Shown here one piece after another: positions 1-18,947 of a stretch of 64,000 nucleotides of DNA. This stretch comes from Cyanophora paradoxa. Lineage: Eukaryota; Glaucocystophyceae; Cyanophorales; Cyanophoraceae. The DNA is taken from assembly GCA_004431415.1 (NCBI GenBank), contig QPMI01000209.1, positions 1 to 64,000 on the forward strand, written 5' to 3'. The position numbers and the translations under genes were made by a program. The notes beneath the pieces are model-generated. The model was not told the DNA's origin. It saw only the letters and a program-made list of their open reading frames with translations, and searched no databases. Position 1 is the stretch's first letter. Every line of letters begins with the position of its first letter.

Positions 1-8158
<8,158 letters not shown>

Positions 8159-8594
8159 GCCCCGCCTCGGGCGCGGACTCGCCACGGAGTCGGCCCGCCG
8201 GCTTTCGAATTCCGGATTTCGGCCCGAGGCCTCGGCCAACATTTTCCAGCGCCCAGTTGCAGCCGGCGCCCCTTGTTTTTCGAATTAGATATCCCTATGG
8301 CTATAGCTACGTCTACTAAGAGTCTATACGAATTGAGATTCGCTGCTGCCGATGCCGCGATCGACCCGGCGCAATTGCAATTGCAAGCGCGCGCACGCGC
8401 GCGCGCGCGCCGGCTCCGGTGCGCGCGGCCCGGGAGCATGCACGCGGCGAATTCGAAGCGCTAGCACTGGCGATTTCGATTTGAGCCGCTCGACAACCCG
8501 AACTGAATTCGAACGTCGGATCGAATGTGTGTGACTCGCGACCCCGCTCGAGCGCTGTACCCCTGCCAGGCGAGCTGCGATTCTGAACTTGCGA
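8159..8594. other. Spacer between POLQ and FZL-like gene
   Basis: No gene is seen. The spacer is AT-richer than its neighbours, with short palindromes built on AATT and TTCGAA. It has an alternating purine-pyrimidine run (GC/AC dinucleotides) at about 8387-8411 that could adopt Z-DNA. It should hold the 3' end of POLQ and the promoter of the next gene, but no TATA box or polyadenylation signal stands out. Confidence 0.5.
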
Positions 8595-11260
8595 ATGCGG
8601 CCCGCGGCGGTCGCCAGAAGGGTGCCGCAACTGCCGCAGAGGCATGCGGCGTCGCTGGCGGCCGCACCCCGGTCGCCCGCGCGGGCGCTGCTTCAAGGCG
8701 CGCCGTGCGCGATCGGCGGCGGCCTCGGCGGAGCGATAGGCGCGCGCGGACTCGCTCGCGTGCCAGGCACCTGGCTCCGCCGCATCGGGACGAGCGCGGT
8801 GCGCCGGCGGCGCGTAGCTAACGCCGATCGCGGCCGACGGCGGCGGGCGGGCGCGCAGGAGGGCGCGGAGCATCGGCCGGTGCTGAGCGCGGAGCAGACG
8901 CGGCTGCTGAACCGGACGAAGGCGCTGGTGGACCGGCTGCGGGCGCGGCTGGCGGGCATCGAGGCGGAGGCCGACGACGTGGAGGTCCTGCAGCACGTCA
9001 GCGACGGCCTCCGCGACCTCTTCCTCCTCGTCGTCGTCGGCGAGGCGCGCTCCAGCCGCCGCCGCCGCCGCCGCGCCGCGCCGCGCCGCGCCGCGCGTCC
9101 CGCGCCGCCGCTGACGGCGCCGCGCAGTTCAACACGGGGAAGAGCACCTTCATGAACGCGCTGCTGGGCGGCCGCTACCTCAAGGCCCGCGCCGCGGATG
9201 GCGCCGCGCCCGCGCCGCGGCTGACGCGCGCGCTCGGCGCAGGAGGGCGTGACGCCCACCACCAACTCGCTGCAGGTGGTCCGGTACGGCCCCCTGGACG
9301 ACCAGGTACCCCTCCAGGCCCCCCCTCCCCCTTTCCGGCGCCTCCTCATGCAGGGGAGCAGGGACGGGTACGGGTGGAGGTGGTGCCGGACGGGCGGGAG
9401 GGGGACGAGGTCGAGCACGTCTTCCTCCCCGTCGAGTGGCTCCGCCAGATCTCCGTCGTCGACACGGTACCCCCCGCCCCGCCGCGCGCCTCGTACCCCC
9501 CTCCCCCGCGCCTGATGCGCCGGCGGCAGCCCGGCACGAACGCGGTCATCGCGAGGCACCAGGTGCCCCCCCCCCCCCCCCTTCCCCCCCTCTTCATTCG
9601 CCGAGGCGTGTACCCCACAGCGGCTGACGGAGCACTTCGTGCCGCGGTCGGACCTGGTGCTCTTCGTGACGTCGGTGGAGCGGCCCTTCTCCGAGAGCGA
9701 GCGCGCCTTCCTCCAGCGCATCCGCGAGTGGGGTACCCCCCGCCCCGCCCCGCCCCGCCCCCCGCCACCCGCCTGCTCCCCGGCTGCCCCCTGCCGCGCC
9801 CCCTCCCCGGGGCGGCGACTCCGCGGCCTCGCTCAGCCGCCCCCCGCCCCGGCAGGCAAGAAGGTGATCGTGGTGGTGAACAAGCTCGACACTCTCGAGG
9901 ACGAGGCCGAGCTCGACCAGGCCCGCCCCCGTACCCCCCGCCGCTCTACCCCCCCTCCGACCCGAGCCCGGGGGTACAGGTGCTGGTGTTCGTGCGGGAC
10001 CACGCGCGGGAGCTGCTGGGCCCCGACGGCGCCGAGCCGGCGCGCATCTTCCCCGTCTCCGGCCGCCAGGCCCTCAAGGTCCGCCCCGAGGGGGGGTACC
10101 CACCGGTCGGGGAGATCCGGGCGACGGGGTACCCCCCGCAGGCAAAGCTGGCGAGCTCGGAGGCGCAGCGGGCGGGCGGGTGGGCATCGCCCGAGGCCCG
10201 CGCCGAAAGCGAGCGCAAGATGCGGGCCAGCCGGTGCGCCCCCGCCCTCCCTTCCTCCCGTACCCCTCTCACGCTCCCCCCCAGGTTCGCGTCGCTGGAG
10301 GCGTTCGTGCTCGAGTCGCTCACGGCGCGTGAGCGGTTCCGCCTCAAGCTCGAGGTCGCCGCCTACCCCCCCCCCCCTTCTCCCCCCCTCCTCCCGGGCG
10401 CCGCTCAGGGGTGCGCCGCGCAGAACCCGATCAACTGCGCGCTGCGGCTGATCGAGAAGTACCTGGGGGAGCTCGAGCGGCGCCGCTCCCGCCTCGACGC
10501 CGACCGCGAGACCCTCCTCGGCCCGCCCCGCTCCGCCCCGCCTGGAGGCGCCTCTGAGGCGGGGCGGCGGGGGCAGAGGTTCGGGCGGCGGTGGAGGAGC
10601 ACGCGGAGGACCTCCGTCGCGACTTCCGCTACCACATGAGGCCCGTACCCCCCCTTCTCGTCCCCCCGTTCCCCCTCACGCTCGCCGCAGCCACGTCGAG
10701 AACGCGCTCACGGGCCTCACGGACCGCGCCGACGCCTTCTACGAGGCGCGCCGTACCCCCCTCCCCTCCCACCCCCCGCCCCTGTCCGACGTCCCTCCCG
10801 CAGGCGCACCTGCAGCTGGCGAACCTGCCGCGGCTCCTGAGGGGCGAGCGCGTGCGCGAGGCCTTCCAGCGCGAGGTGCCGTACCCCCGCCCCGCCCCGC
10901 CCCGCCCCTGCTTCTCCAAGACCCCCCCTCGCAGGTGTTCGGGGACATCGAGCAGCGGATCGAGCGGCACGTCTCCGAGCTCGCGCACTGGCTCGTCGAC
11001 AAGGCCCGCCCCGCCGCCCCGCCCCGCCCCGCCCTCTGCCCTCTGACGTCTGATCCGACCGGTCCGCCGCAGAACGTGCGGCAGTGGCACTTCGTGTCGG
11101 AGTCCGTCGAGCGGCGGGCGGGGGCGCGGCTGGGGCGGCGGGCGCGGCGGGCGCCGGGGACGCTGGTGGAGGACGCGGAGCACCGCGCGGCGGTCGTCGA
11201 GTCCGTCGTCGGCCGCGCCGCCCTCGTCATGCGCTCCCTCGACCGGTCCGCCCCTCCAGC

Positions 11261-11302
<42 letters not shown>

Positions 11303-12184
11303 CTGAGCGCCCCGGCGGCGGGGCGGCAGGGCGGCCGAGGGCCAGCGGCTCGTCGAGGGCACCCGGGACGCCCTCCTGAGGTGAGCCGCCTCCCCCCGGC
11401 CCACGGCCCTCCGCCCCCTCCCCCCGACGCGGCCCCCCAGGGCGGCGGCGATGGGCCTCTCCTCGGGCCTCGCCGCCGGCGCCGCCGTCGCCGTCGCCGA
11501 CAGGCGCGCCCCCCTCGCTCCCCCGCCCCCGCTTCTCGCCGTGCTGACGGCGCCGGCCGGGGCAGCGCGCTGCTGGACGCGGCGGGGCTGCTGACGGGCG
11601 CCGCCCTCGCCGGCGGCTCCCTCTACGTCCTCCCGCGCCGCCGCGCCGCCCTCCGGGACGAGGCCCGCCGCCGCGCCGCCGCCCTCCGCGCCCGCCTCGA
11701 TGCCGCCCTCCGCGAGACCCTCGAGGGCCCGCCCGCCCGCCCCGCCCGCCTTCCCGGCCCGCGCGCCCCTGAGCCGCCCGCAGGGGAGCTGGAGGCGTCG
11801 GCCCGGCGTGTCGAGGAGCAGGTCCGGGTGCGCTGTACCCCCGCCCGACCCCGCGGCCGGCCCCCGCCCGCCGGCCTTGCACGAACGGCCCTCTCATGCT
11901 CGCGCGCAGCCGTACGCGGAAGCGGTGGCGGCGGAGGAGGCGCGCGTGGCGGTGCGGGCTCGCCTCCCGTCCCCCCCCCTCGCCCCCCCCCCCCCCCCCG
12001 CCCCCGCCCCGGCCCCCGCCCCGCCCCGCCCGGCCCCGGCCCCGGCCCGCCCCGGCCCGGGCTCTGAGGGTGCGGGGCGGGGACCCGGGGCCGGCAGGCG
12101 CTGGCGCGGGAGCTGGAGGAGGAGCGGGAGCAGCTGCGGGCCCTCGCCGCAGAGGTCGCCCGCGAGGCCGGCGAGGCGCGCTAG
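8595..12184 (+). CDS. FZL: FZL-like dynamin-family GTPase (organelle membrane remodelling)
   Basis: Large membrane-remodelling GTPase of the bacterial-dynamin/FZL group; in plants FZL acts on thylakoid and envelope membranes. The first in-frame ATG (8595) opens an Arg/Ala-rich, acid-free leader (MRPAAVARRVPQ... RRIGTSAVRRR) resembling an organelle transit peptide. GTPase motifs: G1 GEFNTGKS split by an intron at 9045-9127, G2 GVTPTTNS (9246-9270), G3 VVDTPGTN split at 9467-9529, G4 VVNKLDTLED (9870-9905). A helical stalk follows (ALRLIEKYLGELERR, 10439-10480; DIEQRIERHVSELAHWLVDK near 10950-11003). Next come Ala/Gly-rich hydrophobic stretches (about 11440-11640, LLTGAALAGGSLYVLP), probably the membrane paddle, then a coiled-coil tail (ALARELEEEREQLRALAAEV). 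Stop TAG 12182-12184. The alternative is a mitofusin-like protein; the G2/G3 wording fits FZL better. A long poly-C tract lies in one intron (11262-11300). Confidence 0.82.
11262..11300. repeat. Poly-C tract of roughly 40 nt in an intron
   Basis: An almost pure C homopolymer lies inside an intron of the FZL-like gene, just upstream of a CTGAGCGCC... branch region and the GGGCGGCAG acceptor. It probably acts as an extreme version of the C-rich intron body. Its exact length is likely unreliable in any assembly. Confidence 0.85.
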
Positions 12185-12658
12185 CCCGCCCCGCCCCCCG
12201 CCCCGGCCGGCCCGCCCCGTACCCGTAGTACGTACTTGTAGCCTAGCTCTCGCATCTGCGGAATCTAGATCTTGAATATCGAAATCACTGAATGAAATTT
12301 GAAAACTGCTGAACTTCGGAATGAAATCGACGCCCGGCCGGCAGCCTGGAGATCGCGAGCCCGAGATCTAGTCTCATCTAGACCGGCGCCACTACCGGAC
12401 CTAGTACCGGTGTCCGCCGAGTACCTGGTACTAGTCGTAGTACTCGACGTCCAGATCAAGATTTAAATCTAGATCCAGTTCTAGATCGAGTTCTAGATCG
12501 TTCGTTGGGGCTCTGAGGAGCCTTCTGGATCTGGATCCGGCCGGATGGGACTCATGGGAGGTTGCGAACTTCAGTGTTTTTATCGTGATCACGCAATCGA
12601 TCCGATCGAGTTCGAGCTCGAGTGCCAGGGGTACAGCAACTTTTATTGCTGCATCGAA
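12185..12658. other. Spacer downstream of FZL-like gene
   Basis: No gene is seen. AT-richer DNA with many overlapping short palindromes (TCTAGA, AGATCT, ACTAGT, GTACTAG types). It ends exactly at the GAA target-site copy (12656-12658) of the CACTA element. Confidence 0.55.
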
Positions 12659-12700
12659 CACTAGTGGAGGGGGGGGTCCCGGGAGATCAGCTGGAGAATA
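12659..12700 (+). repeat. Left terminal inverted repeat of CACTA element
   Basis: Starts CACTAGTGG, followed by A, eight G, then TCCCGGGAGATCAG and CTGGAGAATA. It matches the reverse complement of 17502-17543 at every base read. Preceded by GAA. Confidence 0.92.
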
Positions 12701-14186
12701 GACTGAGACTAGCTGGAGACTAACGCATTTTTGGGGCTTCAGGAGACTAGATGGAGTATTTCCTGAGCTGTAGTCTCCAGCTAATATCCGCTTGGAGACT
12801 CTTTGGAGACTTGTATAGAGCCACTCTCCAGCAAGTCTCCGCGCCTTGGCTGGAGACTTCGCGGAGATATCGATCTAGAGTATCTGTATCGACGTTCGAA
12901 TTTATCAATATTACAGTTTTAGTTGTAGGTAGTGTGCCTTCCTGCAGCTAATTATATATATATATAACTTATAGCATCGATATGAACGAGGCCAGCTCGT
13001 CTGCAAACTGAGCACGCGGGCCGGGGGCCAAGGGCTCGAGGGGTGCGGGGCTCGTGGTTCGAACTCCGAGCGGGCTTCCAAGCATGCAGTATCTCTTAAT
13101 AGCATCTGAATGACTTATATTCGGAGTGGTGGAAGCTGCCTGCGAATGGGTGGGGCGGAATGATGCTGGGAGCAATATGGGGCCCCCGTTACTGCGAATC
13201 TTGAATACCGGTTCAGGCTTTAATTGGCTGGCCGCAGAAACACGCTCATCGTCTCCGCCACCCTCGAAAACCCCATCTACACCCTTCTGGATATTTATGG
13301 TATTTCGTAAAATGTAAAATGCGCAGGTTGAGTGCAAACCGTCGATGTCATGTCATGCAAATCATGTTCATGATCATCATGTTCATGACCGAGTCGCGGA
13401 TCGCGCCGTCTTCGCGTATCGACCTGGGATTATGCACCCAGCCTATTTTGAAGCTTCTGATTCCAAATATGCAAGTCTCAGAAGCTGTAGATGAGCCGGT
13501 GCGTTCACAGCAGGCCGCCAAATTTGAACCGGCTGCATATACTTTCCGCTGCCGAATGCATTCCCCGGACCTCCCACCCGGCGCGCAGCATGCCACGGAC
13601 ATTCTATATCGAGTAGAAATGCGTATAGAACTTCGGAAGCCGCGCAGCCCCCAGCGCCGCTCCGCGGGACGGCGCGTGCGAAAACTGCCCCGCTGTGCCG
13701 AAAGCGACCATCGCGCTGCATGTTTACTGCACATTTAGATAAAGAATCATCCTGACGACCTCCGCGCATCCTCACGCGCGGGAATAGGGAAGGTGCAGAG
13801 GAGCGCGGCGGTCCAGAGGGTTCTCCTGGGGAGATCTCGGGCCCGCGCTCCTCGCTGGCTGCGGCGCCGGGCGCGGCGCTCGGCGTATGGATGGCCCATG
13901 CCAAGACGCGCACGGGAAGCCGCGCGGAGCCGCCCGCCGCCGCCGCCGTGCCGAGAAATGAGGACCTGAAGGAAGGTCACTGCGAAATCATGTACCCCCC
14001 CGTAGGGGTACGCACCGCTTGCCCGTACCCGGCGCCGTCGGGCCGCGCAAGTCCGGCGGTCCGGCGCGCCTCCGGTGGCCCGGGACGGGTCGGGAAGTCC
14101 GCCCTAAGGGATAGTGTCAGAATAATGTCAGAATAAGGTCAGGCGGGGGGTGTTCAGAACGGGGCGATCTAGAAGCACGTCGCAGC

Positions 14187-15110
14187 GCGCATTGAAGAGA
14201 CATTTGAGATTATGCGTAGAGCTTAAGAGCGGCGCCGCGGCCTGGCGAGCGCGCACCAGAAAAGCGCGCAGCTCCACAGCCGTTTCGCGTGGGAAGCTCG
14301 CCTGCGAAATCTGAACAAGCAGAACTCGAGGTTAGATGCAGACTAGTGCGAGGGAAAAGAGAACGCGACCACAGCAGCGATTCCCGTGGCCCAGCGGCCC
14401 GGCGACGGTGCCAGGAAGTCGTCTCTAAAAGTGATCTGCCGGACCGGAGACTATGCTTTTTAAACTCGTATTGAAGCCCTCTATAAGCCTACGTGGTCGG
14501 CCGAAAGTTGATTCTCCCTCCCCTAAGGTCCCCGCGGACCTGGAGGCGGCCGCGGGCGGACGTCGGCCTCGACCTCCACGGCCTCCGCGAGGGCGCCAGA
14601 TCGATCCCCGGCAATCTGGGAGGCAAAAATATGTGAGATGCGCATTGAAGAGACATTTAAGATGATTGATGGGGCTTAAGAGCGGCGCCCTGGCCCTGGC
14701 GCTAGATCCGCAAAGGAAGCTCCTCACGGAATCGAAGGGAGTCGAAAAGCGCTTCCCCGTACTCTACTCCCTCAAATACGATATTCGTGCTAAGAAAATT
14801 TTGGGAGGAATCGCCGCCCTGGCGAGCGCGCACCCGAAACGCGCGGAGCTCCTCAGCCGTTTCGCGTGGGGAGCTCGCTTTCGAGATCTGCGAGTTCCGG
14901 GATCGAGGTTAGATGCAGATCAGTGCGCGGGGAAGGAGAGCGCGCCCGCAGCAGCGATTTCCGTGGCACAGCGGCCCGGCAGCGCTCTCAGGAAGTCGTC
15001 TCTAAAAGTGAGCTGCCGGGCCCGTCATTATGCTCTTTTAACTCGTATTGAAGCCCTTTATAAGCCTACGTGGTCGGCCGAAAGTCGGGTCTCCCCCCCC
15101 TAGGGACCCC
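14187..15110. repeat. Diverged tandem duplication inside the CACTA element
   Basis: Two related blocks, about 14187-14535 and 14641-15110, share long stretches in the same order: GCGCATTGAAGAGACATTT, CTTAAGAGCGGCGCC, GAGGTTAGATGCAGA, CAGGAAGTCGTCTCTAAAAG, AACTCGTATTGAAGCCCT and ATAAGCCTACGTGGTCGGCC. The second copy carries about 120 extra bases near its start. No reading frame is shared convincingly, so it is probably non-coding element DNA or an old captured fragment. Confidence 0.75.
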
Positions 15111-16250
15111 TCGAACCTGGGCGAGCTCGGCGACGGGATGGTCGTACTGGCAAGGAAGCCGCCGGCTCCCGCGCGGTCGTTTCGCGAGCATCTGAGACGA
15201 GGATCACGTAAATGTGCAGCGATTGGGGCGGGAGCGCACGGGTGCGGCCGCGCGGCCACGAAACTGCGGCGGCGGTCGGCGCTCGGGCGCGGCGCGGCAG
15301 CGGGCGCGGCTCGCCTGCAACAGGATCGACCGGAGAGACGATGCAGAGCGTTGCGCGTGCGCGGTGCGTCGTGTGCTCTCGCAGGTGCAAGCAATCCGCA
15401 CGCCGCCTGCCAGCCTGCACGAAATCGCGTCAGGTCGGGCTGAAAGCACGCAAGTGGCGTTCTTACATTAGTTCAAGATCCCTTTGCTGTAGAGCGGGGA
15501 GCTGCGCCGAACCTGGGCCCGGGTGAGTAACTTCTCCCGAGGTCGGCGCAGCTGGAGAGCGCAACGGGAGCTCGCGGGGACCGATCCAGCGCACCACGCA
15601 TCTACGCTCTCGGTACGCTGCTAAGAGCAAGCGGCCTGCTGCGCTGCCGCACGAATCTGGCCACGTCACCTGCGGAGCCTGCGGGGTCTATGGTGCTCTC
15701 CACTCTTCGTAGCTAGCGCCTCCAGTGCACAGCTGCGCTCGCCGCTTGTCTTGCATACCTCTAGCTAAGATCAAGGTCGGCGGTCTTCGAGCTTGGGTAC
15801 CGATTTTGAACGGGGTACACAAGTCGCAAATATCGGAGTCCTCGCTGCCCGCTGCTGCGCCTTGCGGCGCCCGCGGGCGAGCGGAGCATGCAGCAGCGGC
15901 CTCTCTAGTGCTATGTGCATCTCGTACGCGCGCAGGTCGGCAGCGAGAGCGGGCCGCGGGCGGACTTCTCGAATCAGGTCCGTGGCCCGCCTCCCGCGAG
16001 CTGTCGACTTCTCCATACACTCTGTGATGACCAGAGAGCTTCAGGAAGCGGGCAGCTTCCGCCCGGAGCGCCGAACGGCTTTGTCCGCAGCCGGCCAGGT
16101 CCGATCCGCGGAACGCGGCTTAGCTCGTGCTCCCGGACGTGCTGCGGTCGCTCTGTGGGCTATTATTGCTAATCGTCGCACGCAGGAACTTCCGCGGTGA
16201 ACCGCGACCGCACGACTCGGACTTCACACTTCCTGCAGCTGCAGGCTGCA

Positions 16251-17095
16251 GCCCCGCGCGAGTTCGCCTCGCGATCCTCGATGAAGGTACGCGCTCCTCC
16301 CGGCCGGAAGCTCGCCGCCGCCCGATCCCCGCCGAGGCCCGCTCGCCCGTGCTGACTCGCGGCCCCAGATCTTCGCCTGCTTCGAGGCGTGCAGCCCCGC
16401 GCGAGTTCGCCTCGCGATCCTCGATGAAGGTACGCGCTCCTCCCGGCCGGAAGCTCGCCGCCGCCCGATCCCCGCCGAGGCCCACTCGCCCGTGCTGACT
16501 CGCGGCCCCAGATCTTCGCCTGCTTCGAGGCGTGCAGCCCCGCGCGAGTTCGCCTCGCGATCCTCGATGAAGGTACGCGCTCCTCCCGGCCGGACGCTCG
16601 CCGCCGCCCGATCCCCGCCGAGGCCCGCTCGCCCGTGCTGACTCGCGGCCCCAGATCTTCGCCTGCTTCGAGGCGTGCAGCCCCGCGCGAGTTCGCCTCG
16701 CGATCCTCGATGAAGGTACGCGCTCCTCCCGGCCGGAAGCTCGCCGCCGCCCGATCCCCGCCGAGGCCCACTCGCCCGTGCTGACTCGCGGCCCCAGATC
16801 TTCGCCTGCTTCGAGGCGTGCAGCCCCGCGCGAGTTCGCCTCGCGATCCTCGATGAAGGTACGCGCTCCTCCCGGCCGGACGCTCGCCGCCGCCCGATCC
16901 CCGCCGAGGCCCGCTCGCCCGTGCTGACTCGCGGCCCCAGATCTTCGCCTGCTTCGAGGCGTGCAGCCCCGCGCGACTTCGCCTCGCGATCCTCGATGAA
17001 GGTACGCGCTCCTCCCGGCCGGACGCTCGCCCGCTCGCCCTTTCTGACTCGCGGCCCCAGATCTTTGCCTGCCTCGAGCTCTGCAGCGTGGGCGC
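16251..17095 (+). repeat. Tandem array of a 143-bp unit, about 5.8 copies
   Basis: Copies start at 16251, 16394, 16537, 16680, 16823 and 16966, an exact 143-bp period, with one or two substitutions per copy; the last copy is shortened and diverged. Every unit contains an intron-like block of about 82 nt: AAG|GTACGCGCTCC at its start, a GTGCTGACTCG branch-like site and GGCCCCAG at its end. The other 61 nt would read IFACFEACSPARVRLAILDE when open. Since 61 is not a multiple of three, consecutive exon copies would change frame, so a working protein is unlikely. It may be an amplified gene fragment caught by the transposon. Confidence 0.85.
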
Positions 17096-17501
17096 AACTC
17101 CTCGGCAAGTTCACACCTAGCTCACACGGGCCGGGGCCGATCTCGTCGCTTCCCTTCAAGAGAAGTAGCCGTAGCTAGAAAGCTGTAGCTAGATTGCTAG
17201 CTATCGCTGCAGTGCAGCTAGATAGCTATATTAGCTATATAGCTATCTGCATTTTGTTTAATCTCCAGAATCTGCCTGGGCGTACCATGAAGTCTCCGGA
17301 AAGTCTCCTGTGGTTCTGCGGGGCGGGGCAAGATCTCTCCCGAAAGTCTCTATAGCTAAGGTTTATAATCTCCGGGAATTCTGCACCGGCGTGCACATCT
17401 AGTCTCCAGTTAGTCTCGGTTTTAATCTCCAGGTAGTCTCGTGTTAATCTCCAGAAATCCTCTATAGTCCGGAAATGGAGATTAGTGGAGATTGGATTTC
17501 G

Positions 17502-17543
17502 TATTCTCCAGCTGATCTCCCGGGACCCCCCCCTCCACTAGTG
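17502..17543 (-). repeat. Right terminal inverted repeat of CACTA element
   Basis: Reads TATTCTCCAG, then CTGATCTCCCGGGA, eight C, and TCCACTAGTG. It is the exact reverse complement of the left end and is followed by the second GAA copy at 17544-17546. Confidence 0.92.
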
Positions 17544-17693
17544 GAACAGTCTGGAAGGCAGTGGAAGCAGGCTTCAAGCGGCTGCAGTGCAGTGGAACCG
17601 ACGGCGCCGGCGAGCCGACTGTCGCACGGAGATCGATCGCGGCGCGCTAGCATGCGCGTCTATAATGCAGCGTCTGACGGTCGAGCATGCTGA

Positions 17694-17763
17694 GCGGTAG
17701 TGGGCGTATATGCATATGGCTGCTCGACGCGGTAGTGGGCGTATATGCATATGGCTGCTCGAC
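17694..17763. repeat. Two tandem copies of a 35-bp unit
   Basis: The unit runs from GCGGTAGTGGGCGTATATGC to GGCTGCTCGA and is repeated at 17729. The two copies look identical. Each contains the palindromic ATATGCATAT core, a plausible protein-binding site, but no function can be shown. Confidence 0.8.
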
Positions 17764-17840
17764 CGAGCTCGAGCACGCTCCAGGCTGGGCGCCAGCCTGG
17801 CAGCTGCGGCGTGCTAGCGTCCAGCCGCTGAGTGCTGAAG

Positions 17841-17848
17841 GATATATA
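17841..17848 (+). promoter_or_regulatory. TATA-box-like element upstream of giant gene
   Basis: GATATATAGC lies about 60 bp before the in-frame ATG at 17906, in otherwise GC-rich sequence. The position is reasonable for a core promoter if the transcript starts near 17870. This is only a sequence match. Confidence 0.3.
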
Positions 17849-17905
17849 GCTTGCATGGGCCTGCGGCCGAGGGCGCGGCCGGCCGCGGCGTCGCTACGAG
17901 GGCGA

Positions 17906-18794
17906 ATGCCGCACGCGCAGCCGCGGCCAGCCGCCAAGCAGATCTGGTGGCTCGGCGAGCAGCGTCCGCAGCCGACGAGAAGCTTACGCACATCTATACA
18001 CTTGCAACAAGCGCATGTGCTTCGCGACCGGCTTGAACAGGCCCGCATCGTTGTACATGTTCTCGTGGTGGCGTGCTTCCTCGGACCGCTTAGCTTGGAG
18101 GGTGCGCACGTTCGCGCGCGCGGCGACTATCCAGCTCGCGCTCCCTTAAGCTTTCGGTCTCAATCTCACTTCGCTATGGCTCGTGCAGCGGTGATCCTGC
18201 CAATAAGTTCGAGCGGCGTTGCACAGAATCCCTCCGCCCTCAGCCTCGCGGGGGGCTACATCGCGCCCCAGCCTGCCGCCGAGCTCGACTGGAGCAGCGC
18301 CACGATACGACTCACGGTCGAGCTCTGGTTCGCGCGCGGCCGCGGCGCTCTGTTTTCATCGCTCTTCGGCACCCGTCGGCGCTGACGGGCGCCTCTCTTG
18401 CTATCGCGCGCAGGCTCAAGCCGAGTGCGGAGTCGTCCAATGCACCTGATGCGCGGGGCATCTTCGTGCGGGGGGACCCGGGGACGTCGGATGTCGATTT
18501 CGCCCTCGTGCGCCCCGGCCGCCCCTGAATTCCTCCGTTCCTGCCCGCTAGCCCCCTGCCCAATACTTCCCTTCCCCGTCTGCCTCTGCTCTACTGTTTA
18601 GTGTTGTCCTCAATTCCCGCCACTCTTCACGACTCCCAGCCCCCCATCACCGCCCCCCCTCTTCCCCCCCCGGTCTGCTGCCCCCCCGTTCCCTTCCTCC
18701 TGTCTGCATCTGCTTCCCTCTGATCCTGCCCCTGTCATCCTGCCTCGCCTGCCTGGACCCGACCTTTCCTGTCCTGCCCCCCTCCTCCTCCCCC

Positions 18795-18825
<31 letters not shown>

Positions 18826-18916
18826 CATGCCCCCGTCCTCCTGTCTGCGCCGCTTTCCTCTGATCCTGCCCATGCTCGCCTGCCCCTCGGGTCCTGTCCC
18901 CCCCCCCCGCCCCCCC

Positions 18917-18947
<31 letters not shown>

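Larger units (their letters stand above)
12659..17543. mobile_element. CACTA (EnSpm)-type DNA transposon, apparently non-autonomous
   Basis: Both ends carry a 42-bp inverted repeat, perfect by eye: 12659-12700 against the reverse complement of 17502-17543. It begins CACTAGTGGAGG and continues through a run of eight G and TCCCGGGAGATCAG. The flanking trinucleotide GAA occurs at 12656-12658 and at 17544-17546, a 3-bp target duplication as known for CACTA elements. Inside each end lies a cluster of the motif CTGGAGAC/GTCTCCAG in both orientations (about 12690-12870 and 17260-17510), matching the subterminal transposase-binding repeats of this superfamily. No convincing transposase exon is seen in the 4.9 kb interior, so it is probably mobilised in trans. 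The interior holds a diverged duplication (14187-15110) and a 143-bp tandem array (16251-17095). Perfect ends suggest a recent insertion. Confidence 0.88.
17544..17905. other. Upstream region of the giant surface-protein gene
   Basis: Holds a 35-bp perfect tandem duplication (17694-17763) and a TATATA-like stretch at about 17842-17848. It directly follows the CACTA insertion, so the transposon sits only a few hundred bases upstream of the giant gene and could affect its promoter. Confidence 0.45.

Noticed and set aside
8387-8411. Alternating GC/AC run as a functional regulatory element
   Set aside because: Such runs are expected by chance in this composition; no supporting context.
13040-13075. 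tRNA gene at GGTTCGAACTCC
   Set aside because: Only a B-box-like motif is present; no A box, anticodon arm or acceptor stem can be folded around it. The same applies to the motifs at 1142, 7773, 48907, 50090 and 56023.
16251-17095. CRISPR-like array
   Set aside because: The units are head-to-tail 143-bp near-identical copies with no unique spacers; the genome is eukaryotic.
16120-17159. Overlapping minus-strand frames of about 200-325 codons with repeated peptide TFIEDREANSRGAARLEAGE
   Set aside because: They are translations of the 143-bp tandem array; three overlapping frames on the same strand are open, which is expected from a stop-free repeat, and the plus strand carries the splice-like signals.
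12659-17543. Helitron or MITE interpretation
   Set aside because: Perfect inverted ends starting CACTAG, a 3-bp duplication and subterminal motif clusters fit CACTA; Helitrons lack inverted ends and MITEs are far shorter.
17687-17850. Very early ATG at 17687 for the giant gene
   Set aside because: It lies upstream of the TATA-like box and within the 35-bp duplication; the peptide before 17906 has no recognisable signal or domain.
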